A stretch of 64,000 bases of DNA. Source: Heterodera schachtii. Lineage: Eukaryota; Nematoda; Chromadorea; Rhabditida; Heteroderidae. Position numbers and translations under genes: made by a program. The stretch spans positions 96,850 through 160,849 of the forward strand of contig SIJG01000141.1 in the NCBI GenBank assembly GCA_023374025.1. The letters run 5' to 3'. Below, piece by piece: positions 1-11,924 of the stretch. The notes beneath the pieces are model-generated. The model did not search any database. It was not told where the DNA came from and was given only the letters and a program-made list of their open reading frames with translations. How positions within the stretch are numbered: position 1 is the first letter of the stretch; each line of letters opens with the position of its first letter.

Positions 1-269
1 TTTCCATTTTGAATTATTTTATGTTAAAATTAATTAAAATTTTCATTATTTTCTTTTTAATTTAATTTTACTTTTGCAGCTTTTTTTAGATGGATAAATT
101 ATTTTTTTCTTTAAAAATTCTCAAAAAAATTATTAATTAACACTTTCCCAAACCCTCAAAAGACGGCTTATGCGGTCTCTAATGATGATAAATGGTTTAA
201 ATTTTATCAAAAACAATAATAAAAAAGGCAAAAATAGGAAAAATAATTATTTAATAAATAAAAATATAA

Positions 270-700
270 AATTCAAACAAACCTTCAGCATACAACCGAA
301 AAAATATTCATATTAAATGTCCATATATTTCCGATATTTTTGACATTCTGTTCGTTCATATTTTTTAAATTTTTATCATTTATTTTCTTGGCGTTCCGTG
401 GGTTGTCTTTTTTCGCACTTTTCTCTGTTTTTTTGAGCATTTCCTCCAAATGAAAAATTTGTTTTAATTTATCTTCATATTTTAGTTGTTTTAATTTAAA
501 TTTGTTGATGATCTTTCATAATTCAAATAAGAATATTGTCCTCATCCTAATTAATAAAATTGATTAATAAAATTAATTTCCTTTATATATTAACTCACTG
601 ATGGATTCGCAATTGAAAATGGAATTATAAATTGATAAAAAAATAAAAATATAAAGTTGAATTAGAAAAACATAAAATTAATGATCATTATTTCTTTCTT
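270..700 (-). pseudogene. scrambled fragments of the secreted multigene family
   Basis: Read on the minus strand, about 280-380 matches the end of exon 3 of the family (ECQKYRKY-type motif followed by the usual GT donor). About 385-465 matches the lysine-rich end of exon 2, and 590-690 resembles the signal-peptide exon with its GTGAGT donor. The pieces are joined without the normal intervening exons and contain stops, so this is a relic. Confidence 0.5.
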
Positions 701-965
701 TATCAAACAAAAAGGAAATGAAAATGCGTTACTTCGAGGTTATTCTCGGACCAGGAAGATTAGAGAATTGAATAAATCATTTATACGGCTTGCTTAAAAC
801 CTAGGAAACAGATTCTACAAAATATATAATTCCTTATACAAAATGGATTAATCATATTATCAAATTCATTGACATAAATTTATATAATTAATTTAATTAT
901 TTTATCAATCATTGAGTTTTTTTCGCATCGTCTCAGCACGCACAAAGAAGATGATGATGAAAAAA

Positions 966-1533
966 AGTTTCGGAATTTGTCAAAGGATTAGCGACAGATT
1001 TTGAGAAGTTTTTTAAAATGGCTAAAAAATATTCAAATTATTTATATCGAATCAAAGATATTAGGAATATTTATTTGTATCATTTTATAATTTACTAAGC
1101 TAAAAACCCGAAGGCGCCGAAACATTTGCCAGCATTGGAGAAGCCAATTTTTATTGAACTGAGGCAATATCCTTGCAGTGTAATTGATGTTGTCAAAAGA
1201 CTGAATGATTTTTCGAAATTGATTTGGCAAAATGGTAAAAATGAATGAAGGAATGTCCATGATTTTTTGGAGATGGATTTGATAAATGAGGATGAATTAA
1301 ATTACGAAATTAATGAGAAGAAAATAGAAGGAAAATGCATCAAAAAATTGAAATTTTCAGCCTTCAAAAACAATTTGAACAAAAAATGAGAAATATTGTG
1401 AAAATACTAAGGAAGAAAAGACAAAATTGGAAAAAGCAAAAGCAGAAAGCGAAGATGGCGAAGAAAAAGAATTTCTGGAAAATGAAATGATGACATATAT
1501 TTGGCACTTTCAATTCGTCGCCTCTTGCCTTCT
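966..1533 (+). pseudogene. family copy 1, exon 3 start plus exon 4
   Basis: The start of family exon 3 (the FVKGLATDFEKF-type motif) runs from about 966 to 1083. The conserved second-module part is deleted. Exon 4 begins at 1100 after a TACTAAG acceptor and encodes the KPIF..., NEDELNYE and coiled-coil blocks, but with a stop near 1248 and frame changes after 1330. It ends near the usual SSP(F/L) terminus. No exon 1 or 2 is present on this strand. Confidence 0.6.
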
Positions 1534-2190
1534 TTTTTTATTTTTTTAAATTATGTTTGGCAATTTTAATTTTAATTTTTTTTTAAATTTCTTAAAATTT
1601 TTATTAGGATAATCTTAGAGTTTTCTTTGAAATCATTTTTTCTTCAAGTAATTTTTTGGCACTTTCCCTTATTAAGCAATTATATTAATTAAATAATTAT
1701 TAATAGAAAATTTTCAAATTTCTCAATCGGCACACTTTCCCTTATTAAGCAATTATATTAATTAAATGATTATTAAGGTTTCAAAACAATTAAAATAAGA
1801 TTTTATTATTATTAATATAAATAACGAAATATTAATTACGAATATTGTAAATTAAATGATAACAAATTTAATCTTGTGAATTTGAAAGTTGATTACTCTC
1901 TTTTGCCTAATTTTTTGCATTTAACAATTTTCAAGATTTTTCTAGATGTAAAGTTTGTTTTGTTTGCCATTGTTTATTTCATTGCTCTCCATAAAGAAAA
2001 TTAAAAAGAAAAATTGCAAAATAAATTGAAAATAAGCAAAAATGGGAGAAAAAGACAGAGAAGCATAAACAAATGAAAAATAGGCATTATATATAGCAAA
2101 GGGAATTTATTTTAAAATACAATTCAAGAAAAAATCGAAAAAAGATCATTTTCAAACTTTAATAAATAATACTTAGCTTAATCACCTAAG
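1534..2190. other. AT-rich spacer, no gene seen
   Basis: Very AT-rich sequence with a short internal repeat (cactttcccttattaagc at about 1660 and 1734). A stretch around 2040-2160 resembles sequence near the 3' ends of other family copies (about 25600-25740 and 62130-62240). No coding signal seen. Confidence 0.5.
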
Positions 2191-2193
2191 CTT

Positions 2194-3603
2194 TTATGAG
2201 TTTCCTCCACTTTTCTCCTTTTGCATTTCATAATGCAATTCAATTTCATTTACCAAATTAAACTCCCAAATATCATTGGGAGCATCAAATTCATATTCAA
2301 TTTTGTTCCAAAAATATCTCGAATTATAATACAGCATTTTGACTAGTTTAATTAAACTGATTGTGTGAGGATTATATTTTTCTCTAAAGAATATTGGCTT
2401 TACCAATGGTGACAAATGTTTCGATACCTCCTGGTTTTTAGCTTAATAAATGATATCATTGTTTCAAAATAAAGTAAAATTCAGACAAACCTTCAACATA
2501 AAGTCGAAAGAAACATTCATATAAAATGTCCAAATATTTTCGATATTTTTGGCATTCTGTCCGTTCATATTCTTCAAATCCATCCGCAATTTTCTCACAG
2601 TGCCAATTCTTTTGCATCAAATACATACCGCCAAGATGGGCTTCATATTTTTGCGTCAAATGCTTTTTTCAAAGTAAATCATTTGAATATTCTTCAGCCA
2701 TTCTTAAAAATTTCTCCGAATTTGTCGCTAATCCTTTGACAAATTCCGAAAAGAAAGCATCTTCAGTCTAAATTTTTAATTTATTAATTTTTCCATTGAA
2801 TGTTAAGTCTCACCCAATTCGTTTGATTATCAAATTTTGAATACAAAATTATAAAATGTTTGTCATCTTTTTTTGCCCTCTCTTCCGCTTTTTTGAACAT
2901 TTCCTCTAAATTTTCTTCAAAATTTTGTCGGATTATTCCGTCTAAACTTTCTTTTGTTTGCCATTCATTCGCTGTGTCAATTGCAAATTCCAAAATCATT
3001 TCATTAATTGGCAATTTTTGTTCATTTTTTAATTCAGATGCATAATTTAATCTCTCCTCATTCAACAGTTTTGTTCAAATTGTCCAAAATAATAATCAAC
3101 AAATAATTTGTTTATTTTATATTCATTTCTTTGTCCATACCTTTTTATAAAATAAAATCGCGAAATTTTCACCAAACAATTCACCGCATAAATTATTGGT
3201 CCTTCAATTTCAATTTCATCTTTAAAAATGAATTTTGGCTTCACTGTTGGAATTCCGGCATATTCTCTGTACAAATATTCGTACAAAATGTCTAAATATT
3301 TTCGGTATTTTTGGCATTCTGTCCGTTCATATTCTTCAAATTTGTCACATTGCCAATTATTTCTCATAAAATATACAATGCCAAGGTAAGCGTCATATTT
3401 TTGAATTGAAAAATCACTGAGTTGAATTTGTTGTTGTCCTTTCACAAATGCAATTAGCATTTTGTCGTCAGCCTAATTAAAATGGGTTAATAATTAATTT
3501 CACATATGAATTTACTCACTGTTGGATTTGCATTTGAAAATGATAATAAAAGTTGTTGGAAAACAAAAATATTAAAAAATATAGCAGAAGCGGAATAAAG
3601 CAT
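2194..3603 (-). pseudogene. family copy 2, four exons, broken
   Basis: All four exons of the secreted family can be placed: exon 1 3603-3520 (28-aa signal peptide starting MLYSASAIFF), exon 2 3472-2814, exon 3 2767-2491, exon 4 2441-2194. The three introns are 47, 46 and 49 bp with GT/AG ends matching the intact copy at 14637-12916. Exon 2 has a frame break near 3065. Exon 3 has lost the segment before its QKYEAHLG motif and has an in-frame TGA there. Exon 4 ends early, before the coiled coil. Recently inactivated, or affected by assembly indels. Confidence 0.7.
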
Positions 3604-4379
3604 TGGATTTTCTTTATTTAAATATTTAAAAAATTTGCCTTTATACGGTGACAAATTATAAAATATATTCAATTAATAAAAGTGAGTGAATAACATTTTA
3701 CTGGGTTATTTGTGGGTGCTGAGTACGAATAAAAAGAAATATTGTGCAAAAATTCAGAAATGATTATAAAACACCAAAACACTGGCAAAAGAGCTTTTTT
3801 ATACAATTACAAAAAGATTTAATTTGCAAAATTTAAGCATGCAATTAAAACTTTTTTTTTCAATGTTATTCAATAATCACTATAAATCAATTTTACAATA
3901 ATTAAATTAATTGAAATTTTAAAATATAAATTTAATAATTAATAATAATGAATAGTTAGCCAAAGTAACATTGACTTTTATTCAATCGGGAATCCCAAGT
4001 GTCCTAATTTTTACGATTTGTCCGGAATTTAAGAAAGGTAAAAAGAAAATTTGCTCTGTTTATAAGGCTGTATGGTTTTCTATTTTCATTTTTTACTTAA
4101 TTGTATTGAAAAATCAGAAGTAAAAGTTATTTATATATTAGCTAATTTCTTTAAAAAATATATTTTTAAATTCATTTTTAAGTTAATAAATTGAAATGAT
4201 AATTAATATGCTTTAAAATATCATTTATAGAAAAAGTTTGAATGTTATTTTTTCAAAATTTTCTTTGCTAGTTTGAGAAGGGTGAAATGATGAAAATACT
4301 AATAATATAAAAAAGAAGTTAAAGAAAAATAATAAAACAATTATTTAATTTTATAAAAATGAAAAATATCCAATTCAAT
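3604..4379. other. AT-rich spacer, nothing recognised
   Basis: The stretch upstream of family copy 2 contains no supported coding sequence. The proximal part is its presumed promoter. I see no clear TATA or regulatory motif that stands out from the AT-rich background. Confidence 0.4.
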
Positions 4380-4800
4380 TCGCCTTAAATACTTGCCAAT
4401 TTTCACTTAAAAAATCAATTTACCAACAATTTAATTAAATAAATAAAATATAATATGCATTATATAAAATTATTACGTAATAACACCAAAAGTAAAAATC
4501 AATTCAAACTATTTTTGCAATTTTCACTTAAAAATCAATTTGCCAACAATTTATTTAAAAAAATAAAATGTAAAAATGTATAAAATTATTACGTAATAAC
4601 ACCAAAAGTAAAAATCAATTCAAATTATTTTTTGACAATTTTCACTTAAAAAATCAATTTGCCAACAATTTAATTTATTAAAAATAAAATATAATATGCA
4701 TTATATAAAATTATTACGTAATAACACCAAAAGTAAAAATCAATTCAAATTATTTTTCGACAATTTTCACTTAATTTGCCAATAATTTAATTTAAAAAAA
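4380..4800. repeat. tandem repeat, about 118-bp unit, 3.5 copies
   Basis: Successive units carry the same order of words: TTTTCACTTAAAAA, CAATTTGCCAACAATTTA, a TATAAAATTATTACG block and CACCAAAAGTAAAAATC. They recur at roughly 4396, 4515, 4630 and 4745 with small indels. Related single copies occur in the MITE at 8.9-9.5 kb and near 62.3 kb, so the unit derives from a dispersed element. Confidence 0.75.
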
Positions 4801-5117
4801 TGCCAATTTTGTATTTGACAAGGCATAAATCAATCTTTTTTATTATTAATTTTCAAAAAATAAAAATTTGAAAAGTTGTTCTGAAAATTGTTTCCAATTT
4901 TTTAATAAAAGTTTCATTTAAAAAATCTTTTATCTTTAATTATTTTTTCCATAAGGAATCAATTCATAAAACCTTTTTTTTAATTTATTTTTGTTGTGAA
5001 TTAATTTATAATTTATTTTTTATCAATGTCTTGAAATATTGTAAGGAAGAAGCTGACTGGGCGGTTAAAACGCGGAAAGCGGGGGTTGTTAAGATCCATA
5101 AAAGAAAGGGCGGATGT

Positions 5118-5188
5118 GCCTCGGTAGCTTAATGGTAGAGCTGCCCACGGAAAGGGTGCATGAGTGGGTTCGATTCCCACCCGAGGTT
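5118..5188 (+). tRNA. tRNA-like gene, copy 1 of 3 (degenerate anticodon arm)
   Basis: A 7-bp acceptor stem (GCCTCGG with CCGAGGT), a D stem GCTT/GAGC, and a T arm GTGGG-TTCGATT-CCCAC fold well, and the B-box match is good. The anticodon arm (5143-5159) pairs poorly. Depending on register the anticodon reads GAA (Phe-like, as the acceptor and D arm suggest) or GGA, and the base before it is G or C rather than the universal U33. It may be a tRNA-derived repeat rather than a working tRNA. Confidence 0.5.
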
Positions 5189-5369
5189 TAACATTTTGCC
5201 CATTTCTTATTGGTAGCACCGGATGGTTGCCCCACCGCGCCAGCAGCAATTAGTTAATGGACCGAGGGACCGGTCCCGATGAGGATGGAGCTGTAAGGAA
5301 GAAGCTGATTGGGCGGTTAAAACGCGGAAAGCGGGGGTTGTTAAGATCCATAAAAGAAAGGGCGGATGT

Positions 5370-5440
5370 GCCTCGGTAGCTTAATGGTAGAGCTGCCCAC
5401 GGAAAGGGTGCATGAGTGGGTTCGATTCCCACCCGAGGTT
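5370..5440 (+). tRNA. tRNA-like gene, copy 2 of 3
   Basis: Identical to the copy at 5118-5188 over the whole 71 nt, 252 bp downstream. It has the same non-canonical anticodon arm without U33. Confidence 0.5.
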
Positions 5441-5621
5441 TAACATTTTGCCCATTTCTTATTGGTAGCACCGGATGGTTGCCCCACCGCGCCAGCAGCA
5501 ATTAGTTAATGGACCGAGGGACCGGTCCCGATGAGGATGGAGCTGTAAGGAAGAAGCTGACTGGGCGGTTAAAACGCGGAAAGCGGGGGTTGTTAAGATC
5601 CATAAAAGAAAGGGCGGATGT

Positions 5622-5692
5622 GCCTCGGTAGCTTAATGGTAGAGCTGCCCACGGAAAGGGTGCATGAGTGGGTTCGATTCCCACCCGAGGTT
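5622..5692 (+). tRNA. tRNA-like gene, copy 3 of 3
   Basis: Third identical 71-nt copy of the tRNA-like gene, 252 bp from the second, with the same features. The tandem unit ends about 20 bp after it. Confidence 0.5.
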
Positions 5693-5714
5693 TAACATTT
5701 TGCCCATTTCTTAT

Positions 5715-6936
5715 TATATATATATAATATTTTTGGAAATTTTCTTCTGAAATTGGAAGGGTTTGTTCAACAATTTTTTTTAAAGGATCTTTTGGTGGTG
5801 GCGTCGGCGTAAAATTTGAGAATGGTTTAATCCATGGATTTCTGGAGGCATTTTTTTTACTTTTTGCATTATATTTTAAAATAATTTAATTAAATTTTAA
5901 TAGACTAAACTAGGGTCAAGCCCCGACTCCGACCCCCGACATTTTTGGGCCTATTCCCCGACCGGACCACCGACTTTATGCCCCCCGACCCCACGACACT
6001 AATTCGGGGAATTGGGGACTCTTAGTGTTGCAAAGAAATAAAAAAATAGAATTAATTTGAAATTCCTGCCTATCGGCACCGCCTGCCTCCCAAAAACCCA
6101 AATTTTTTGCTAAAAATTGATATTGTTTAGGAAAAATCTGTTAACAAATTGCAATTTTCAAAAAATTTTCTTGGCGTCTCCTAAAAGCACCTACGCCCAT
6201 CCCCCATTCTGTTCCCCAAAAGTTTTTTTTGAAAAAGAGTACCGAAAAAAATGGTAGTCAAATTCGATGTTGAGACTGGTTCGCAAAAACTTCGGTTAAG
6301 CCATCTTCCTCCTTTCCATGTATTTTTAAACCAGGGCATCCATCGGAAACTTTTCAAAATATTAACACCAAGGCCGAAAAATAAGATTTTAGAACAAACA
6401 TGTCACAATGTTGAACATGGAAATGAATGAGAAGAACTTGCAGAAATATCTATGAAAAAATTTGAAAATTTTTCATTTTTCAATATTTTATGTTTTTATT
6501 GGAATTTGATAAAATTGTTGGAGAATTGGTTTTTTAAATGAATTGTCAATAAATAATTCGCAATAATTTTACTATTGGATGTATGAAAGCATAATTTATA
6601 TATAAAGAATTTTCTTAGGCTCCAATTTTTTGGTTCTAAATTGTCAAATTTCATATTGGGTGTATTAAGCAGGGTTCGCAAGTTTCGAAGTTAAAAGTAA
6701 GATTTTGACCCCAAAAAATAAGATTATTTTTACATTATAGAAACAATTAAAAAGCATTATTGGCTGTTGTAAATAAAATGAAATCAATTTGCAAAACAAC
6801 AGTTTTATTGTTCAAAATAACCAGGGTTGCCAGATGAAAATATTCAAAATCAGCTTTTGCAAATAAAAACAAGCATTTTGAAAAATATATTCCAAATGCT
6901 AAAAAAAAAAGCTTAAAATGTTTTTTTCGGAATGCT
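5715..6936. other. non-coding, with a dispersed GC-rich repeat
   Basis: The stretch 5920-6010 is a run of CCCCGAC-type words. The stretch 6060-6240 (words TCGGCACCGCC and GTTCCCCAAAAGTTTTTTTT) has a diverged relative at 33030-33180. The rest is AT-rich and no gene is supported. Confidence 0.5.
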
Positions 6937-6949
6937 TTGTCCAAAGTTT

Positions 6950-7200
6950 TTGGGATGTTCAGAATTTCACTATTTTATTTTATAAAATTGGTTGGACAAT
7001 TTGATGAATATAAAGTAAACAAACAGTTTATTCATCATTTTGATTCATACGCAATTTTGTCACATTGCCAATTCTTTCTCATAAATATACAATGCCAAGG
7101 TGTGCCTCACTACATCGGAATTTCAACAATGAAGCCAAAATTCCTATTTAAAAACTAATTGAAATTAAAGGCCCAATAATTTATGCGGTGAATTCAAAAT
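6950..7200. pseudogene. scrambled family copy 3
   Basis: Three exon 2 pieces are stitched in conflicting orientation. About 6955-7040 is plus-strand sequence from the middle of exon 2 (ISLFYFIK type). About 7050-7110 is the exon 2 start on the minus strand. About 7112-7200 is plus strand again (TMKPKF and IYAVN region). Each is recognisable only by comparison with the intact copy. This is the product of rearrangement, not a gene. Confidence 0.6.
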
Positions 7201-7204
7201 GAAA

Positions 7205-8285
7205 TAAACTTTTAATTCTTTTATCATATTTTTCGTCTTTGCCAATTTTCATGTAAAAACATTGCCGCCAAAAGATAAAGCAGGTGACCTGAATTAAATA
7301 ATTGTACGTTTCTAAGTTCCTGCCAAAATTGTCCAACTATTTAACTATTATTCAATTAGGGCCGTTAACTGAATTTCTAAAAAATTTACGGAAATACGGA
7401 ATTCCGTTGGAACACCCCTTACCCAAGCTCAGGATTTTTAAAAAACTAACTAGGATTTTTAACCAAAAAAAGAACAATAGTCTGTGTTCCAAGAATGTAA
7501 AGAAATTCCGAGTTCAGACTTTTTGCGGGGCTTGAATTATGACTTTTGAAGTATATTTGAATTCAAATGATTATTTTGAAAATTGCTAAAATTATTAATT
7601 AAATCATATTTTAATTTTTAATAAGCCTATTAATATCGTAAACTCTTCATTGCAATTATTTTATTTGTGACTGTTAAATCATTAATTTATAATTCAAATG
7701 TCTCAATGAATTACCATTTTTATTGTTTTTTATGCATTCTGTCCTTGGCAATTTATATTTGAAAATAGCAAAAGCATTTCCACTATAAAATAAATTGATG
7801 AAATTTTTGGGTTTTTTTTTCAAACAATTAAAACTAAAAGCTTGGACCTAATCAGGTTTCTATCCCAATTAGATTGAAAACCCGAGATATCAAGTTTGAA
7901 TGGCTTTGATTTTTTTTGTTATAAAAAGCTAACAAATGTTTCAAGAATCAATTAATTTATCAGGAAAAAATAAAAGTGTCTAAGTGTAAAATGAAAATAG
8001 AAAATAGAAAGACAAAAAAAAGAATAATTTTTAGAAATTTATTTATTATAATAATTAAGAAACTTTATCCGTTTTAATTATTATTTTTTTAAACTTTTTT
8101 ATCAGTTATATTTCATATTCGTTCTATTTTTAATTTCTAAAAACATACCATTATTTTTAAATAATATTGCGCAAATAAATTTTTACATTTTACTTTTTTT
8201 CATTAAATTATTGGCAAAATGATTTTTTTTTAAAGTGAATTTTAGAGACAGAAGAGTCAATCATTTTGTGAAAAGGATTTTCTTA
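7205..8285. other. AT-rich, no gene seen
   Basis: No coding region supported. Small open frames here have no family match and are biased like the AT-rich background. Confidence 0.4.
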
Positions 8286-8289
8286 TGAA

Positions 8290-8870
8290 AATGGCGACGA
8301 ATTGAAAGTGTAAAATTTGGCATTATATTCATATTCCAGATTTTCTTTTTCTTCATTATTTGCCGTATTTTCAATTGCTTTTAGCAATTTTGCCTTTTCT
8401 TTTTTTTGGCATTTTCTTTCGTATTTTCATACATTTTTTTCATATTCTGCTCAAATACTTCCCGTATTCTTTCGATGTCCGTTTGTCTTTTAAAATTTTT
8501 GTTCGTATTTTTTTTATGGGACCAATTTTTCTCTTTAATTTCAAAATTTAATTCTTCTTCGTTTGCCAAATTCAGCTCCCTAATACTATTGGGCTTCTTT
8601 ATTCATTTCCCCTTTCTTTCCAAAAGCATTTCGAATTTTTATTCAGTATTTTGACAGTTTTTATTAATTTAATCGAAGAATATATTTCAATAAATATTGA
8701 CTTTCCCAGTGGTGCCAATTGTTTCGACACATTCGCATTTTTAGCTGAATAAATTATTATCATTATTATTTTAATAAATAAATATTCTATTAAACTCAAA
8801 CAAACCTTTAGCATACAATCGGAATAAATATTCGTACAAAATTTCCAAATATTTCCAGATATTTTAGGTA
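8290..8870 (-). pseudogene. family copy 4, exon 4 and end of exon 3
   Basis: Minus-strand exon 4 spans about 8744-8292. It shows the coiled-coil region (EVFEQNMKKMYENTKENAKK) and ends near the usual terminus, but with frame changes around 8580-8600. The 3' tip of exon 3 with its GTTTG donor lies at about 8810-8870. Upstream exons are missing: the sequence runs into the MITE that starts at about 8876. Confidence 0.6.
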
Positions 8871-8875
8871 AAACA

Positions 8876-9530
8876 TATATTTGTTTTTTTAATTTACAAA
8901 GTGAAAAATATCCAATTCAACTCGCCCTAAAAACGGGCCAATTTTGACGTAGGTCCGTTTTCTTGTTTATTAATATATATTTTCGTAAAATGAATAATAC
9001 AAATTATTAATTAATACATCCAATATTAAAATTTAATGCAAATTATTTGTCGACAATTCACTTAAAAAATTTAAATTAAATAAAAATTCGATGGAAATCC
9101 ACAAAATTGATTAAAATAAAACATATTAACTAATAATTATTCTTTTAAATCCTTTTAAAACCTGTGCAAATAATTATTATTTTAATTTAAAAAATAAAAA
9201 ATTTTTAACCCTCTTCTATAATTCATTGATAATATTCTATCTTCTTTTCCCAATTTTTTTTTCAAATAATTTGCATTCGTTTTTACTATTATAGGTATTA
9301 TTTTATAATTTATATAAATGCATTTTTACAATTTATTTTTTAATTAAATTGTTGGCAAATTGATTTTTTAAGTGAAAATTGTCGACAAATAATTTGCATT
9401 GGTTTTTACTATTTCATTTAAGAAAATATATATTAATAAACAAGAAAACGGACCTACGTCAAAATTGGTGTTTTTAAGGCGAGTTGAATTGGATATTTTT
9501 CATTTTGTTAATTTAAAAAAACAAAAATAT
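8876..9530. mobile_element. MITE with about 110-bp terminal inverted repeats
   Basis: The left end (8876-9000) and right end (9405-9530) are near-perfect reverse complements, sharing GAAAAATATCCAATTC, AATTTTGACGTAGGTCCG and TTTCTTGTTTATTAATATA. The about 400-bp AT-rich interior has no ORF, so it is non-autonomous. The right end lies directly at the start codon of family copy 5, so the element occupies that gene's promoter. One-sided relatives of the TIR occur at about 4340-4400 and 54335-54410. The superfamily cannot be assigned. Confidence 0.8.
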
Positions 9531-11280
9531 GTTTTATTCATTCTCTTTAATCTCTTTTATTATTATTGCTCATTTTTCTATTTCCAATTTTAAATGCTAA
9601 TCCATCGGTGAGTAAATTCATTAGTGAAATTAATTTTATTAACCCATTTTAATTAGGCTGACGACAAAATGCTAATTGCATTTATGAAAGGACAGCAAGA
9701 AATTCAACTCAGTGAATATTCAATGCAAAAATATGAGGCTCACCTTGGCATTGTGCATTTTATGAGAATGAATTGGCATTGTGTCAAAATAGCAAATGAA
9801 TTTGAAGAATATGAACGGAAAGAATGCCAAAAATATTTCAAATATTTGGACATTTTGTACGAATATTTGTTTATGGAATATTTTGGAATTAGCACTGTGA
9901 AGCCAGAATTTGTATTTAAAAAAGAAATTGAAATTGAAGGGCCAATAATTTATGCGGTGAATTGTTTGGTCAGAATTTCACAATTTTATTTTAAATCAAA
10001 ATTGAGTCGAAATTATGAATACAAATTAAACAATTTGTTCAATTATTATTTTGAACCAAAATTATTGAATGAGGAGCGATTGAATTATGAAGCAAAATCA
10101 AAAAATGAACAAAAATTGTCAACAAATGAAATGATTTTGCAACTGGCAATTGAAAAGGCAAATGAATGGCAAACAAATGAAAGTGCTGAAGGAATAATCA
10201 GACAAAATTTTGAAGAAAATTTGGAGGAAATGTTCAAAAGAGCGGAGAATGGGGCAAAAGAGAATAAACCAAAATGGAGTGTCGATGAAAAAAATGATAA
10301 CAAACATCAAATAATTATAGGACCGAAATTCAATAATCAATGGACATGGGTGAGACTTAACACTCAATGAAAATTAAATAAATAAAAATTTAGACTGAAA
10401 ATGCTTTATTTTCGGAATTTATAAAAGGAATAGCGACAAATTTTGAGAAATTTTTTAAAATGGCAAAAGAATATTCAAATTATTTAAGTCAAATTAAAGA
10501 GGAAGGAAATTTTTATAGGTATGATGAAAATGGACAAAAGATCACTTTTGGTTTATACGGAATTGAGAAAATGAAAAAGCATTTGACGCAAAAATATGAA
10601 GTCTATCTTGGTGTTATATATTTAATGCAAAAGAATTGGCACTGTGAGAAAATTGGGGAGGAATTTGAAGAACAATGCAAAAAATATCGAAAATATTTGG
10701 ACATTTTATATGAATATTTATTTCGACTTTATGTTGTTGAAGGTCTCTTTGAATTTTACTATATTTTAATGTTATTTATAAAATAATAATTTTTATAATT
10801 TATTAAGCTAATTTGTCACCATTGGTGAAACCAATATTTACTAGTTATGGATCTACTTCTATGTTAATTGATGTTATCAAAATACTGAATGAAATTTCAA
10901 AATGTTTTTGGAAAAAAAGGGAAAATGAATTGGAGACTATCAATAATATTATAGAGATGAATTTTGAAAATGAAAATGAATTGAATTACGAAATAAAAGA
11001 GGAAAAAAATTGGTACCATAAAATTATACAAAAGGGAACAAAAATTTTAAAAGGACAAACGGAAATTGAAACAATTCGAGAAGAATTTGAACGAAAAATG
11101 GAAAAAATGTATGAAAATACAAAAGAAAGTGCCGAGGAAGAAAATGCAAAAGCGGAAAAAGCAAATGAGATTATTATAAATAATATAAAGCTGATAAATG
11201 ATTACAATCACAAATTTGGCATTTTATTTCCTCGCCATTTTCAAGTCCTTCGATTTCAACAAAAAATTTGTCTTTTCTAG
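9529..11280 (+). CDS. secreted multigene family member, copy 5, nearly intact
   Basis: Four exons: 9529-9607, 9657-10349, 10394-10742, 10808-11280, with introns of 49, 44 and 65 bp. Exons 2-4 are fully open and phase-compatible. Exon 2 holds the first module (QKYEAHLG to about KPEFVF and NEERLNYE). Exons 3-4 hold the second module, then a charged helix (EEFERKMEKMYENTKES). Exon 1 encodes a hydrophobic leader like other copies but is 79 rather than 81 nt, which breaks the frame before the junction. The last residues also run past the usual SSPFS terminus in another frame. Either a recent pseudogene or two base-call errors. A MITE abuts the start. Confidence 0.7.
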
Positions 11281-11705
11281 ACTATTAATATTTTTCCTTT
11301 TTCCTTTGAATGCTTCTGTCTTTTTTCAGTTATTTTTTTCTATTGTGTTTTATCATTTTATTTTCTTTTGGTATTTATAAATTGCTTTTTTTAATATTTT
11401 TTATAATTTTTAATTTTGGTATCATGTGTAATATAAGTCAAAAAAATGTTAAAAATAGGGAGAATTGTGAAACTTTAAAAATATGTTTTTTCTATTTTTA
11501 ATTGCGACACTATAAAATAATTTTCAAAAACTGAAAGATATGATTTTTTGATTTTTGAAGAAAAATATGATTTGAAAAAATTAATAATTTTTTGTTGTTG
11601 TTAGTTTCTTACTATTTTATTTGTATTTGCATAGGTTTTTTAAATCTAGAGACTTACATAGTTGAAATATATGAATGAGCGGGGAAGCCTTTGAGGGAAA
11701 ATATA
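11281..11705. other. AT-rich spacer
   Basis: 3' flank of family copy 5. No further coding sequence recognised. Confidence 0.4.
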
Positions 11706-11706
11706 T

Positions 11707-11777
11707 GTGGCGGGCCGGGTTTGAACCGGCGTCTCTGGCTTTCCGGACCAGTGTTCTACCAGCTGAACTACCGACCC
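11707..11777 (-). tRNA. tRNA-like gene, anticodon position GGA, C33
   Basis: On the minus strand a D arm GTTC-AGCTGGTA-GAAC, an anticodon stem CTGGT/GCCAG, and a T arm GCCGG-TTCAAAC-CCGGC all fold. The acceptor GGGTCGG/CCGCCAC has two mismatches. The seven-base anticodon loop reads CCGGAAA: the nominal anticodon is GGA, but position 33 is C, not U. Likely a tRNA pseudogene or tRNA-derived repeat. There is no intron. Confidence 0.5.
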
Positions 11778-11924
11778 TGCCCTCTTCAGCTCCCCACTTT
11801 GCTCGATCATCCATTAATCTTCCTCTCGGGGAAGCTTCTTCTTCTCTATCTCATAGTATTTAAAAAATATAAGTTTTTACACAAAAATTTCAAAAAATGG
11901 CAACTAAAAGATTTGAAGGATTAA

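Larger units (their letters stand above)
5040..5714. repeat. 252-bp tandem triplication carrying a tRNA-like gene
   Basis: Three head-to-tail copies start at about 5040, 5292 and 5544, nearly identical, differing by single bases. The third stops inside the unit at about 5714. Each holds one tRNA-like gene plus a GC-richer spacer. The uniformity implies recent unequal exchange or ongoing homogenisation. Confidence 0.9.

Noticed and set aside
5013..5684. Repeated minus-strand frames (VGIEPTHAPFPWAALPLSY type)
   Set aside because: They are translations through the tRNA-like gene and its 252-bp tandem unit, a well-known source of false proteins.
11617..11924. Frames reading GFEPASLAFRTSVLPAELPT
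   Set aside because: The opposite strand of the tRNA-like gene at 11707-11777; not a protein gene.
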